DNA from: Streptomyces cinnabarinus
GTDB lineage: Bacteria; Actinomycetota; Actinomycetes; Streptomycetales; Streptomycetaceae
Length of the DNA stretch: 64,000 nucleotides
Assembly: GCF_027270315.1 (NCBI RefSeq)
Contig: NZ_CP114413.1
Coordinates: 6,882,001-6,946,000 of the forward strand
Reading direction: 5' to 3'
Shown here: piece by piece, positions 24,849 through 33,822 of the stretch
Layout: each line of letters opens with the position of its first letter
Position numbering within the stretch: the stretch's first letter is position 1
Notes under the pieces: model-generated
What the model was told of the DNA's origin: nothing
Database searches by the model: none
What the model saw: only the letters and a program-made list of their open reading frames with translations
Made by a program: the position numbers and the translations under genes

Positions 24849-26405
24849 ATGCACGACGAGCGTTTCCCCGGCCTGCGCCGACGCGGCTTCCTCGCCGCCA
24901 CGACCGGAGCCGCCGCGCTGGCCGTAGTGGGCTGCGGCAGTAGCACCGACGACAACGGCGGCAGGACCACCAAGCGGGGTGGCCGACTGCGCGCCGCCTT
25001 CGCCGGGGGCGGCGCGAGCGAGACCCTCGACCCGCATCGGGCGAACCTCTTCGCCGACGTCGCCCGCGCCAAGGCCCTCTACGACAAACTCGCCGACTAC
25101 GGCGCCGACCTCTCCGCCCGGCCCCGCCTCGCCGAGAAGTGGGAGCCCAACAAGACCCTGGACCGCTGGCAGGTGACCCTCCGTCGGGCCACCTTCCACA
25201 ACGGCAAGCCGGTCACCGCCGCCGACGTTCTGCACAGCTACGGCCGCATCGCCGACCCCGCGCAGGCGTTCCGCGCCAAGGCGTCCCTGGAGCCGATCGA
25301 CCTCGACGCCAGCCGGGCGACGGGCGAGCGCGGCATCGAGTTCGTCCTGAAGCGGCCGACGGCCGAACTCCCCAACATCCTGGCCGCGTTCGGCGCGTAC
25401 ATCGTGCCCGAGGACGCCTCCGACTTCGACCGCCGGCCGATCGGGTCCGGACCGTTCCGGTTCGTCTCCTTCGCGCCCGGCCGGTCGGCGGTGTTCCGCC
25501 GCTACGAGGACTACTGGGAGGGCGCTCCCCACCTCGACGAGCTCGAAATCGTCGTGGCCAACGAGGAGTCCGCCCGCGTCAACGCGCTCCTCGGCGGACA
25601 GGTCGAGTACGCGCACGAACTGAACCCCACCACCGCCCGCGCCCACGAGGGCAAGGGGCAGATCGGGATCGTGCGGCTGCGGGGCAGCGCCATGCAGGCG
25701 TTCTGCATGAAGACCGACCGGGCCCCCTTCGACGACCCCCGGGTCCGCGAGGCGTTCTTCCTCATCGCCGACCGTCAGGAACTCGTCGACGGCGCCCTGT
25801 CCGGCGCGGGCGAGATCGGCAACGACCTGTTCGGCAAGGGATACCAGTACTACGCCGACTCCCTGCCCCAGCGCGAGCAGGACCTCGACCGGGCCAAGTC
25901 ACTGCTCGAACGGGCCGGGGCGGAGCGGCTCAAGGTCACCCTCGACACCTCCGCCGTCGCCGCCGGATTCACCGAGGCCGCCGGAATCCTCCGTGACCAG
26001 GCGGCGAAGGCCGGCGTCACGATCGACGTCCGCATGGGCAGCAAGGACTCCTACTGGAGCGACATCCTCGACTCCGGCAGCCTGTGCTGCTACCGCTCCG
26101 GCGCCATGCCCATAGAGGCCCACATCTCCCAACGCCTCCTCACCGACTCCACCACCAACGCGACTCATTGGCGGCACAAGGACTTCGACGAGCTGTATCA
26201 GCAGGCCCAGTCGACGCGGGACAGGGGTGAGCGGGCGGCTGTGTACGAGCGGATGCAGCGTCGGCTGTATGCGGAGGGAGGGTTCCTGATCTGGGGGTTC
26301 GCGGACTGGATCCTGGGAACGGCCAGGAATGTGAGGGGTGTTGACGAGAAGGCGCCCGCCAACACCCTCGACTGGGCCCGCTTCGACCGGGTCTGGCTGG
26401 CGTGA
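24849..26405 (+). CDS. ABC transporter solute-binding lipoprotein, peptide/nickel family 5
   Basis: A 518-residue SBP_bac_5 protein. The signal holds a twin-arginine RRRGFLAA and a lipobox VVGC, so it is probably Tat-exported and lipidated. Family marks are TLDPHRAN, FHNGKPVTAADV, RPIGSGPFRFV and FDDPRVREAFFLIADRQ. Members bind oligopeptides, nickel complexes or metallophores (OppA, NikA, CntA). A GAGGACAG site precedes the ATG. Together with the three genes that follow it forms a full importer, here probably for the metal-loaded product. Confidence 0.88.
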   Translation: MHDERFPGLRRRGFLAATTGAAALAVVGCGSSTDDNGGRTTKRGGRLRAAFAGGGASETLDPHRANLFADVARAKALYDKLADYGADLSARPRLAEKWEPNKTLDRWQVTLRRATFHNGKPVTAADVLHSYGRIADPAQAFRAKASLEPIDLDASRATGERGIEFVLKRPTAELPNILAAFGAYIVPEDASDFDRRPIGSGPFRFVSFAPGRSAVFRRYEDYWEGAPHLDELEIVVANEESARVNALLGGQVEYAHELNPTTARAHEGKGQIGIVRLRGSAMQAFCMKTDRAPFDDPRVREAFFLIADRQELVDGALSGAGEIGNDLFGKGYQYYADSLPQREQDLDRAKSLLERAGAERLKVTLDTSAVAAGFTEAAGILRDQAAKAGVTIDVRMGSKDSYWSDILDSGSLCCYRSGAMPIEAHISQRLLTDSTTNATHWRHKDFDELYQQAQSTRDRGERAAVYERMQRRLYAEGGFLIWGFADWILGTARNVRGVDEKAPANTLDWARFDRVWLA

Positions 26406-27355
26406 GCACAAGCACCACCTTCGTCGCGAAGCGCCTGACGCTGGGTGCAGCCCAGACCGCCGCAGTAGTACTGCTGATCTTCGCTCTCACCGAGGCCCTC
26501 CCCGGCGACGCGGCAGTCGCCCTCGCCGGGGACCAGCCCGACCCCGCCCGGATCACAGGGATCCGGGAGTCCCTGAACCTGGACCGCCCCGCCCATGAGC
26601 GTTTCGCGGACTGGGCGGCGGCCCTCCTCCACGGCGACCTGGGCACCTCCCTCACCTCCGGTCGCCCCGTAACCCAGTACATAACAGACGCCTTCGGACC
26701 GACCCTCCTGCTCGCCACCCTCACCCTCACCCTGCTCATCCCCATCGGCTTCGGCCTGGGCGTCCTCGCCGCCCGCCACGAGGGCCGCCCGGCGGACCGG
26801 CTGATCAGCTCCGTCACGCTCGCCGTGTACGCGGTCCCCGAGTTCGCCCTGGGCGTGCTCCTGGTCACGGTGTTCGCGCTGAAACTGGCCTGGCTGCCAC
26901 CGACTGCCGTGGGCTACGGCACCGATCTGCTCGGTCACCCAACCGCCCTCGTCCTACCGGTACTCGTGCTGCTGGCCCGCCCCGTCTGCTCGCTCAGCCG
27001 ACTGGTCAGGGCCGGGATGATCGACGCCCTCGCCGCGCCGTACACCGCCCACGCCCGCCGCTACGGCGTTCCCGAGCGCCGGATCCGCTGGCTGCACGCC
27101 CTGCCCAACGCCGCCGCCCCCGCCGTACAGCAGCTGGCCCGCACGGTGGACTGGCTGCTGTGCGGAGTGATCGTCGTGGAGGCCCTGTTCGTGATCCCGG
27201 GACTCGGCACCGTCCTGCTCAACGCCGTCGCCGAACGCGACGTCCCGGTCGTGCAGGGGCTCGCGGTGGTGTTCGGGGTGCTGACCGTCGTCCTCAACCT
27301 GGGCGCCGACCTCATCGCGCACCGGCTGACCCCGCGGGCGGAGGTGGCCGCATGA
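26402..27355 (+). CDS. ABC transporter permease, DppB/OppB type
   Basis: A 317-residue inner-membrane permease with six hydrophobic segments. The N-terminal helix is followed by the extracytoplasmic loop DPARITGIRESLNLDRPAHERFADW. The cytoplasmic EAA loop reads YTAHARRYGVPERRIRWLHALPNAAAPAV. Its GTG start overlaps the binding-protein stop by four bases, which ties it to that protein. It forms the membrane channel with the next gene. Confidence 0.9.
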   Translation: MSTSTTFVAKRLTLGAAQTAAVVLLIFALTEALPGDAAVALAGDQPDPARITGIRESLNLDRPAHERFADWAAALLHGDLGTSLTSGRPVTQYITDAFGPTLLLATLTLTLLIPIGFGLGVLAARHEGRPADRLISSVTLAVYAVPEFALGVLLVTVFALKLAWLPPTAVGYGTDLLGHPTALVLPVLVLLARPVCSLSRLVRAGMIDALAAPYTAHARRYGVPERRIRWLHALPNAAAPAVQQLARTVDWLLCGVIVVEALFVIPGLGTVLLNAVAERDVPVVQGLAVVFGVLTVVLNLGADLIAHRLTPRAEVAA

Positions 27356-28152
27356 CCCGGCGCCGCCTCGGACTCGGCGTCGCTGTTGTCGCCGTACCCC
27401 TCGGACTCGCCCTCCTCGGACCGCTGTTCGCCGGTGACCCCGGCCCCCGGGGAGTGTCCTTCGCGCTCGGCGACGGGCACTGGCTCGGCACCGACTTCGT
27501 CGGCCGGGACGTCTGGCGGCAGGTGCTGCACGGCGGCCGTACGGTCGTGGTGACCGCGATCGCCGCGACCGGCCTCGCCTATCTCGTCGCCGTGCCGGTC
27601 GGGTTGATCGCCGCGCTCACCCGACTGCGGTGGCTGGAGGAGCTGTTGATGCGGCCCCTCGACGTGCTGCTCGCCGTGCCGTCGTTGTTGCTGATCCTGC
27701 TGGTGGCTTCGGTGTTCGCGCCCGGCGCGGTGGGGCTCGCGCTGTTCGTCGCGCTGGTCAATGTGCCGGACGCGGCGCGGATCGTGCGCGCGGCGGCGGC
27801 CGGGGCGGCGGCCCGGCCCGCCGTCGAGGCGCTGCGTATGCAGGGCGAGAGCCGGTGGCGGGTCGCCGTCGGGTACGTCGGCCGCTCCGCCCTGCGCACG
27901 CTCGGCGCCGACGCCGGGATCCGGCTGACGGGTGTGCTGTACCTGGTCTCCACGGCCGCCTTCCTCGGCGTCGGCGTGGCGCCGGACGCCGCCGACTGGG
28001 CCGTCATGGTCGACCGCAACCGCACCGGACTGTTCGTCCAGCCGTGGGCCGTCGTGGTGCCCGCGCTGCTGATCGTGGCCCTGACCACGGGCACCAACCT
28101 GCTCTTCGACGCGGCGCTGGAGAAGGGCTCACCGGAGAGGCGCGACTCGTGA
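27352..28152 (+). CDS. ABC transporter permease, DppC/OppC type
   Basis: A 266-residue permease. The conserved N-terminal LGTDFVGRDVWRQVLHGGRTVVV marks the OppC half. The EAA loop is VEALRMQGESRWRVAVGYVGRSALRTLGA and about five to six helices are visible. It is slightly short for the family. The ATG overlaps the previous stop by four bases and the next GTG overlaps its own stop. Confidence 0.9.
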   Translation: MTRRRLGLGVAVVAVPLGLALLGPLFAGDPGPRGVSFALGDGHWLGTDFVGRDVWRQVLHGGRTVVVTAIAATGLAYLVAVPVGLIAALTRLRWLEELLMRPLDVLLAVPSLLLILLVASVFAPGAVGLALFVALVNVPDAARIVRAAAAGAAARPAVEALRMQGESRWRVAVGYVGRSALRTLGADAGIRLTGVLYLVSTAAFLGVGVAPDAADWAVMVDRNRTGLFVQPWAVVVPALLIVALTTGTNLLFDAALEKGSPERRDS

Positions 28153-29618
28153 GTCCTGACCTGGTCGCCGAGATCCGCGAACTGCGGGTCGAGATCGACG
28201 GCCGCGCGATCGTGGACGGGGTGAATCTGCGAGTGCCGCCCGGCAGGGTGACCGCCCTGGTCGGCGCCTCCGGCAGCGGCAAGACCACCACCGGCCTCGC
28301 GCTGCTGGGGGAGTACCCGCCGGGCGCCCGGGTCACCGGCGAGGTGTGCGCGCCGGACGACGGACCCGTGGGCTACATCCCCCAGCACCCCGCCGCCGTC
28401 CTCAACCCGGTGCGCCGGGTCGGCGCCCTGCTGCACGACATCGCCCGCGCCCACGGCCGCGACCGCTCCGATCTGCGGCGCGCCCTGGCCGATGCCCAAC
28501 TCCCGGACGGCGAAGCCCTGTTGCGGCGCTACCCGCACCAGCTCTCCGGCGGTCAGCAGCAGAGGTTCGTGCTCGCCCAGGCGCTCCTGCTCGGCGCCCG
28601 GGTCGTCGTCGCCGACGAACCCACCACCGGACAGGACCCGTCGACCAAGAGCCGGATCGTCGAGCGGCTCGCGGCGGTCGCGGCGCGCGGAATCGCGGTC
28701 GTCCTGCTCAGCCACGACCTCGACACTGTGCGTGCGCTCGCCGACGAGGTGCTGGTGATGCGCGCGGGCCGGGTCGTGGAGTCCGGACCGGCAGAACGGC
28801 TGTGGGCCGCGCCCCGCCACGAGTGGACACGGAAACTGCTCGAAGCCGACGCTGCCTCCATCACGGACCGGACCGGTGCCGTCGAGAAGCGGTCCGTTCT
28901 GGAGGTCCGGAACCTGACCGCCGTACACGGCCGCACCCCTGTCCTGCACGTACCCCACCTCACCCTGCGAGCAGGCGAGTGCCTCGCCGTCGTAGGGCGC
29001 TCCGGCAGCGGCAAGACCACCCTCGGCCGCTGCCTGGCAGGGCTGCACCGCGACCACGACGGCGAGATCCTGCTCGACGGAGCGGTGCTCCCGCGCAGCC
29101 TGCGACACCGGGACCGGGCCCGGCTCGCCGCCGTCCAGTACGTCTTCCAGGACGCCCGCGCCGCCTTCGACGAGCACCGGCCCGTGCTGGACCAGATCGC
29201 CCGCACTGCGGTCCGCCTGCGCGGCACCGACGGGCCCGCGGCACGGGCCGAGGCCCTGGAGGCGCTCAAGAGGCTCGGTCTCACCGGCGACCTCGCGCAC
29301 CGCCGCCCCGGCGCGCTCTCCGGCGGCGAGCTCCAGCGCGCCGCGCTCGCCCGCGCCCTGCTGGCCCGGCCCCGGGTCCTGGTCTGCGACGAGATCACCT
29401 CGGGTCTCGACACCGTCACCCGGCGCGGCCTGCTCGACCTGCTCGCCGGGCTGCTCACCGACGCCGCCGGTCCGTCCCTCGTGCTGATCACCCACGACCC
29501 CGCGACCGCCCGCCTCGCACACCGCGTCGCCGTGCTGGAGGCGGGTGAGGTCGTGGAGCAGGGCCCGGCCGAGCGGGTCCTGGCGGGGGCGATGGGCCCC
29601 GTTCACGGATTGTTGTGA
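28149..29618 (+). CDS. Fused double-NBD ABC ATPase (DppD-DppF type)
   Basis: A 489-residue protein with two complete nucleotide-binding domains. NBD1 has Walker A GASGSGKTT, signature LSGGQQQR and Walker B VVVADEPTTG. NBD2 has GRSGSGKTT, LSGGELQR and VLVCDEITSG. Most peptide/nickel importers use two separate ATPases; here they are one chain, with about 30 residues linking them. It powers the importer encoded just upstream. The operon appears to end here: a 32-base gap precedes the next, unrelated gene and no hairpin is obvious. Confidence 0.92.
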   Translation: MSPDLVAEIRELRVEIDGRAIVDGVNLRVPPGRVTALVGASGSGKTTTGLALLGEYPPGARVTGEVCAPDDGPVGYIPQHPAAVLNPVRRVGALLHDIARAHGRDRSDLRRALADAQLPDGEALLRRYPHQLSGGQQQRFVLAQALLLGARVVVADEPTTGQDPSTKSRIVERLAAVAARGIAVVLLSHDLDTVRALADEVLVMRAGRVVESGPAERLWAAPRHEWTRKLLEADAASITDRTGAVEKRSVLEVRNLTAVHGRTPVLHVPHLTLRAGECLAVVGRSGSGKTTLGRCLAGLHRDHDGEILLDGAVLPRSLRHRDRARLAAVQYVFQDARAAFDEHRPVLDQIARTAVRLRGTDGPAARAEALEALKRLGLTGDLAHRRPGALSGGELQRAALARALLARPRVLVCDEITSGLDTVTRRGLLDLLAGLLTDAAGPSLVLITHDPATARLAHRVAVLEAGEVVEQGPAERVLAGAMGPVHGLL

Positions 29619-29650
29619 GGTGGGTCACAATGGGTCTAGGGTGAAACTCC

Positions 29651-32356
29651 TTGAGGGAAGTGAGGCCGTTGTCCGTCGCCTGGGACGACATCGGCGGACT
29701 CGTCGATGCCCACGAACGATTCCTCGCCGGAGCCCGCGTCGACTCGGACGTCCGGGATCCGGTGCTGGCCTCCTGGAAGAGATGCCGGTCCGCGGGGCTC
29801 GATCCGGACCGGCTCTACATCCCCTACGAGCCGGACGTGGCGCTCGACGAGCGGTTCACGCGCGCCGCCGGACCGGTTCTGCGCAAGCTGGCCGACTCCC
29901 TCGCCGACCTGGGCACGACCATCGCCCTCTGCGACGGACAGGGGTGGATGGTGCAGCGGCTCGGCGGCGGCCGCAACCTGCTCGACCGGCTCGACGCGGT
30001 GAGCTTCGCCCCCGGCTTCGACGTCTCGGAGGAGGCGGCGGGCACCAACGGCATCGGCACCGCGCTGATCGAACGCGCGCTCGTCCAGGTGGTCGGCCGG
30101 GAACACTTCGCCGACTGCCTCCAGCCCTTCGCCTGCGTCGGCGCCCCCGTCCGGGACCCGTTCAGCGGGCGGATCGAGGCCGTCCTGGACCTGACCTGCC
30201 TGCGCGACCAGAGCGACCCGGTCATGGTCCGGCTGGTACGGGAGGCCGCCCGGGCCATCGAGGCCCGGCTGCGGGACCAGGCCACCGAGCGGGAGCGGGC
30301 GCTGCTCGCGGCCTACCACCGGGCCGGACGGGAGCCGGGCCCCGACCAGGACGGCAGCGCCGGACTCGGCCGGATCGACCTCGCCGTGTTGCGCGAACGC
30401 GCCGAGGCACTGCTCGCCTCGCCCGACCGCACCCTCGACGAGGTGACCCTGACCGGCGGCCGGATCGCCACCCTGCTGCGCCGTACGGTCGTCAGCGCGG
30501 CCGGGGAGACCGGAGCGGTCGTCGAGGCCCGCCTCCTCGGCAGCCCCCGCACCGTCGCCCTCACCCGGCCGGCACCCCCGCCCACGGCGCTCGCCCCGCA
30601 CGTCGTGAGCACGCCCCCCGGCGACGGACCTGGCGGGCGGGTGGTGCTCGTGGGGGAGCCCGGGGTCGGCCGGCTCGCCGTACTGGCCCGCCGCAGACTG
30701 GAGTTGCTGCACGAGGCCGGGGTGCGGATCGGCGCCACCCTCGATGTCACCCGCACCGCCGAGGAACTCGCCGAGGTCGTCGTCCCCCGGTTCGCCGACT
30801 TCGCCGCCGTGGACCTGCCCGACGCCGTCCTCAACGGCGAGGAGCCCGAGCCGTTCGGCACCGAGGTCCCGCTGCGCCGGGTCGCCCTGCGCAGCCGCAA
30901 CGACGAGCCACGGCTGTACCACGTCGGCGACGGCTTCGCCTACGTCGCCACCACCCCGCAGGCCCGCTGCCTGGAGAGCGGCAAGGCGGTGCTGGAGCCG
31001 GTGCTGTCCGAGGCGGGCGGCTGGTTCGCACAGGATCCGGTGCGCCTTGAGCGGGTGCTCGCGGCCGGCACGCACTCCCTGATCACCGTGCCGCTGCGAG
31101 CGCGCGGCGCCACCCTCGGCGTGGTCAGCTTCTACCGCTGCGCCAACCCCGAGCCCTTCGAGGACGACGATCTCTCCCTCGCCCAGGAGCTGGGCGGACG
31201 GGCCGCGATGTGCGTCGACAACGCCCGCCGCTTCACCCGCGAGCACAACACCGCACTCGCCCTCCAGCGCAGCCTGCTGCCCCGGGGCCGCTCCGAGCAG
31301 CGCGCCGTCGAGGTCGCCTACCGCTATCTGCCCGCGCAGGCCGCGGTCGGCGGCGACTGGTTCGACGTCATCCCGCTCTCCGGCGCCCGGGTGGCCCTGG
31401 TCGTCGGCGACGTCGTCGGGCACGGGCTGCACGCCGCCGCGACGATGGGCCGGCTGCGGACGGCCGTGCACAACTTCTGCGCCCTGGACCTGCCCCCGGA
31501 CGACGTCCTCACCCACCTCGACGATCTGGTGGGGCGCCTTGACCGGGGTGAGGGCTGGGCGGTCGAGAACGCGCCCTCCGAGAGCTGGAGCATCGGCGCC
31601 ACCTGCCTGTTCGCCGTCTACGACCCGGTGTCCCGGCGCTGCACCCTGACCCGCGCCGGGCACCCGCTGCCCGCGGTCGTCGCCCCCGACGGCTCGGTGG
31701 ACTTCGTCGACCTGCCCTCGGGACCGCCGCTCGGCCTCGGCGGCATGCCCTTCGAGACGGCGGAGCTGGAACTCGCCGAGGGCAGCCAGCTGGTGCTCTA
31801 CACCGACGGACTCGTCGAGGACCGGCACCGCGACATCGACACCGGTCTCGAACGGCTCCGCGCCGTCCTCGCCCACCCGGGCCGGGCCCCCGAGGACACC
31901 TGCGAGGCCGTCCTGGACGCGCTGCTCCCGGCCCGCCCCGGCGACGACGTGGCGCTGCTGGTCGCCCGCACCCATGCCCTCGGCCCCGACCGGGTCGCCC
32001 AGTGGGACCTGCCCAGCGACCCGTCGGTCGTCTCCCGCGCCCGCGCCGCGGTGGCCAAACAGCTCGCCGCCTGGGGCCTGGACGAACTGTCCTGCACCAC
32101 CCAGCTGGTCGCCAGCGAACTCTTCACCAACGCCATCCGGTACGCCACCGGCCCCGTCCAGCTGCGGCTGCTCCGCGACCGCGCCCTGATCTGCGAGGTC
32201 TCCGACGGCAGCGGCACCTCACCGCGGCTGCGCCGGGCCCGGTCCGAGGACGAGGGAGGCCGGGGGCTCTTCCTGGTCGCCCAGCTCACCGAGCGCTGGG
32301 GCACCCGCTACACCCCCCAGGGCAAGGTCATCTGGACCGAACAGCCCCTGCCGTGA
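29651..32356 (+). CDS. Multidomain GAF-SpoIIE phosphatase-HATPase switch protein with AcoR-like sensor
   Basis: A 901-residue soluble protein. Residues 1-215 match the N-terminal sensor of AcoR/DhaR activators (DPVLASWKRCRSAGLDPDRL, EEAAGTNGIGTAL, DPFSGRIEAVLDLTC), but no AAA+ or Fis domain follows. A second GAF domain spans about 350-535, a PP2C/SpoIIE phosphatase about 555-765 (GGDWFDV, GDVVGHGLHAA, YTDGLVEDR) and an RsbW-like HATPase about 785-900 (SELFTNAIRYA, GGRGLFLVAQL). It could both phosphorylate and dephosphorylate partner-switch proteins. The start is uncertain: TTG 29651, GTG 29660 and TTG 29669 are in frame. Confidence 0.85.
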   Translation: MREVRPLSVAWDDIGGLVDAHERFLAGARVDSDVRDPVLASWKRCRSAGLDPDRLYIPYEPDVALDERFTRAAGPVLRKLADSLADLGTTIALCDGQGWMVQRLGGGRNLLDRLDAVSFAPGFDVSEEAAGTNGIGTALIERALVQVVGREHFADCLQPFACVGAPVRDPFSGRIEAVLDLTCLRDQSDPVMVRLVREAARAIEARLRDQATERERALLAAYHRAGREPGPDQDGSAGLGRIDLAVLRERAEALLASPDRTLDEVTLTGGRIATLLRRTVVSAAGETGAVVEARLLGSPRTVALTRPAPPPTALAPHVVSTPPGDGPGGRVVLVGEPGVGRLAVLARRRLELLHEAGVRIGATLDVTRTAEELAEVVVPRFADFAAVDLPDAVLNGEEPEPFGTEVPLRRVALRSRNDEPRLYHVGDGFAYVATTPQARCLESGKAVLEPVLSEAGGWFAQDPVRLERVLAAGTHSLITVPLRARGATLGVVSFYRCANPEPFEDDDLSLAQELGGRAAMCVDNARRFTREHNTALALQRSLLPRGRSEQRAVEVAYRYLPAQAAVGGDWFDVIPLSGARVALVVGDVVGHGLHAAATMGRLRTAVHNFCALDLPPDDVLTHLDDLVGRLDRGEGWAVENAPSESWSIGATCLFAVYDPVSRRCTLTRAGHPLPAVVAPDGSVDFVDLPSGPPLGLGGMPFETAELELAEGSQLVLYTDGLVEDRHRDIDTGLERLRAVLAHPGRAPEDTCEAVLDALLPARPGDDVALLVARTHALGPDRVAQWDLPSDPSVVSRARAAVAKQLAAWGLDELSCTTQLVASELFTNAIRYATGPVQLRLLRDRALICEVSDGSGTSPRLRRARSEDEGGRGLFLVAQLTERWGTRYTPQGKVIWTEQPLP

Positions 32357-32380
32357 TCAACCGAACGGCCCTTGCCCTGA

Positions 32381-33709
32381 TCACCAGCCCGTCCGCAGCA
32401 GGTGGTTGACGAGCAACGCGAGCCCCGCCTGCACGGCGAGCCAGCCACGTGGTCCGGTCAGGAACGCGCACGACGGCAGCAGCCACAGCGCGAACGGCAG
32501 CCAGATCCGCTCGGTCTCCGCCTTGCTCATCCCGGACAGATCGGCGACGAGCATCGCGGTCAGCGCGGCGGCCACCAGCACCGCGAGCCGGAAAGCGGCC
32601 GTACTGCCGCCGCGCAGCAGTGCCACTCCGGTTCGCCGCAGCCCCGCCGCCGTCGCCAGGCCCACCACCAGCACCTGGCAGGCGAGGTTGGCCCACACCC
32701 AGTAGGACTGCGGCCGGGTGCCCCCGGCGCCCTGGTCGTACCGGGTGACCAACAGGTCGTACGCCTCCCACCAGTTGAAGCCCAGACCGGTGAGGACCAG
32801 GGGCACCACCAGGAATCCGGCCCCGGCGAAGAGCAGCGGCCGGAGCCGCTCCGAGCCCAGGAACAGCACGGCCGCCGCGATCACGACGTAGAGGGTGAGG
32901 CCGTACGACAGATACACCGTCAGGCCGAACAGGAGGCCGGAGGCGAGGCCGGTCAGGCGCGGTCGCCGGCCCGTCACCGCCAGGGCGAGCAGGGCCACCG
33001 CCCAGGTCGCCACCGCCGCGAACCAGGCGTCGGCGGAGGCGCCCAGCCACACCGCACCCGGTGCCAGGGCCAGGAACGGGGCGGCGCGGCGGGCGAGTCT
33101 CTCGTCGGCCAGGGTGCGGACGGTGACGAGGATCGCTACGGCGGCCGTGGCGCCGGTGACGATGCACCAGACGCCCGCCCAGGCGCCGCCGCCCAGGCCG
33201 ATCCGGTCCAGGTAGACGAAGGTGAGCGTGGCCGCCGGGGGATGGCCCGCGATGTGTGCGGGCCAGTGGTCGGGGGAGCCGATCAGGATGTGCCCGGTGA
33301 AGTCCCGCAAGGTGGCCGGGATGTCCTGGAAGCGGTCGATGACCTGGAGGTATTCGTACCGGGTCGTCAGGCGGCGGGCGATCCCGCGGTGCCAGCCGTC
33401 GACCAGCGCCAGCGAGAAGATCCATGCCGTGCCCGTGCCCCACACCGTGAACAGCAGCCCGCGCCAGGGCAGTCGGGCGGCCAGGGACGGGCCGTACGCC
33501 ACCACCGCGACCGCTACGACGATCGCCGCCGGGGTGCCGGGTCCGGTGTGCGGGCCCCAGTCGGCCAGCAGTGGCGGCCAGTCGACGAAGAGGGTGCCGT
33601 CACGGTGCTCGATCGCGGTGCCGACGACAGCGGCGGTCGCGAGGAGCAGCGCGGCGGCTGCGGCGGCGTACAGATCTCGGCGCGGGTCGCGGGAGGGTTC
33701 GCGGGTCAC
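32381..33709 (-). CDS. Polytopic membrane protein, GT-C-like glycosyltransferase candidate
   Basis: A 442-residue integral membrane protein with ten or more helices. Features typical of polyprenol-phosphate-sugar-dependent GT-C enzymes are a long first extracytoplasmic loop (HRDGTLFVDWPPLLADWGPHTG), HWPAHIAGHPPAATLTF near residue 150 and MSKAETERIWLPFALWLL near the end. Such enzymes add mannose or similar sugars outside the membrane. A GT2 enzyme that could supply the lipid-linked sugar is encoded at 36735-37442. Assignment rests on topology and short motifs only. Confidence 0.7.
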   Translation of the reverse strand: MTREPSRDPRRDLYAAAAAALLLATAAVVGTAIEHRDGTLFVDWPPLLADWGPHTGPGTPAAIVVAVAVVAYGPSLAARLPWRGLLFTVWGTGTAWIFSLALVDGWHRGIARRLTTRYEYLQVIDRFQDIPATLRDFTGHILIGSPDHWPAHIAGHPPAATLTFVYLDRIGLGGGAWAGVWCIVTGATAAVAILVTVRTLADERLARRAAPFLALAPGAVWLGASADAWFAAVATWAVALLALAVTGRRPRLTGLASGLLFGLTVYLSYGLTLYVVIAAAVLFLGSERLRPLLFAGAGFLVVPLVLTGLGFNWWEAYDLLVTRYDQGAGGTRPQSYWVWANLACQVLVVGLATAAGLRRTGVALLRGGSTAAFRLAVLVAAALTAMLVADLSGMSKAETERIWLPFALWLLPSCAFLTGPRGWLAVQAGLALLVNHLLRTGW

Positions 33710-33822
33710 GTCAGCACGCTAGGGCGCGGACTCTGGACCGGACGGCTGACAGGCGGCGACGTCAGAGTTTCGTCATGGTTCGTGACGCCTTCCGGCGCCC
33801 CCTCCCGGCCTACGGTCGGGGC

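Noticed and set aside
29636..31975. 779-codon open frame antisense to the large phosphatase gene
   Set aside because: Composition is Gly/Ala/Glu/Val-rich with no domains; the plus strand has five recognisable domains.
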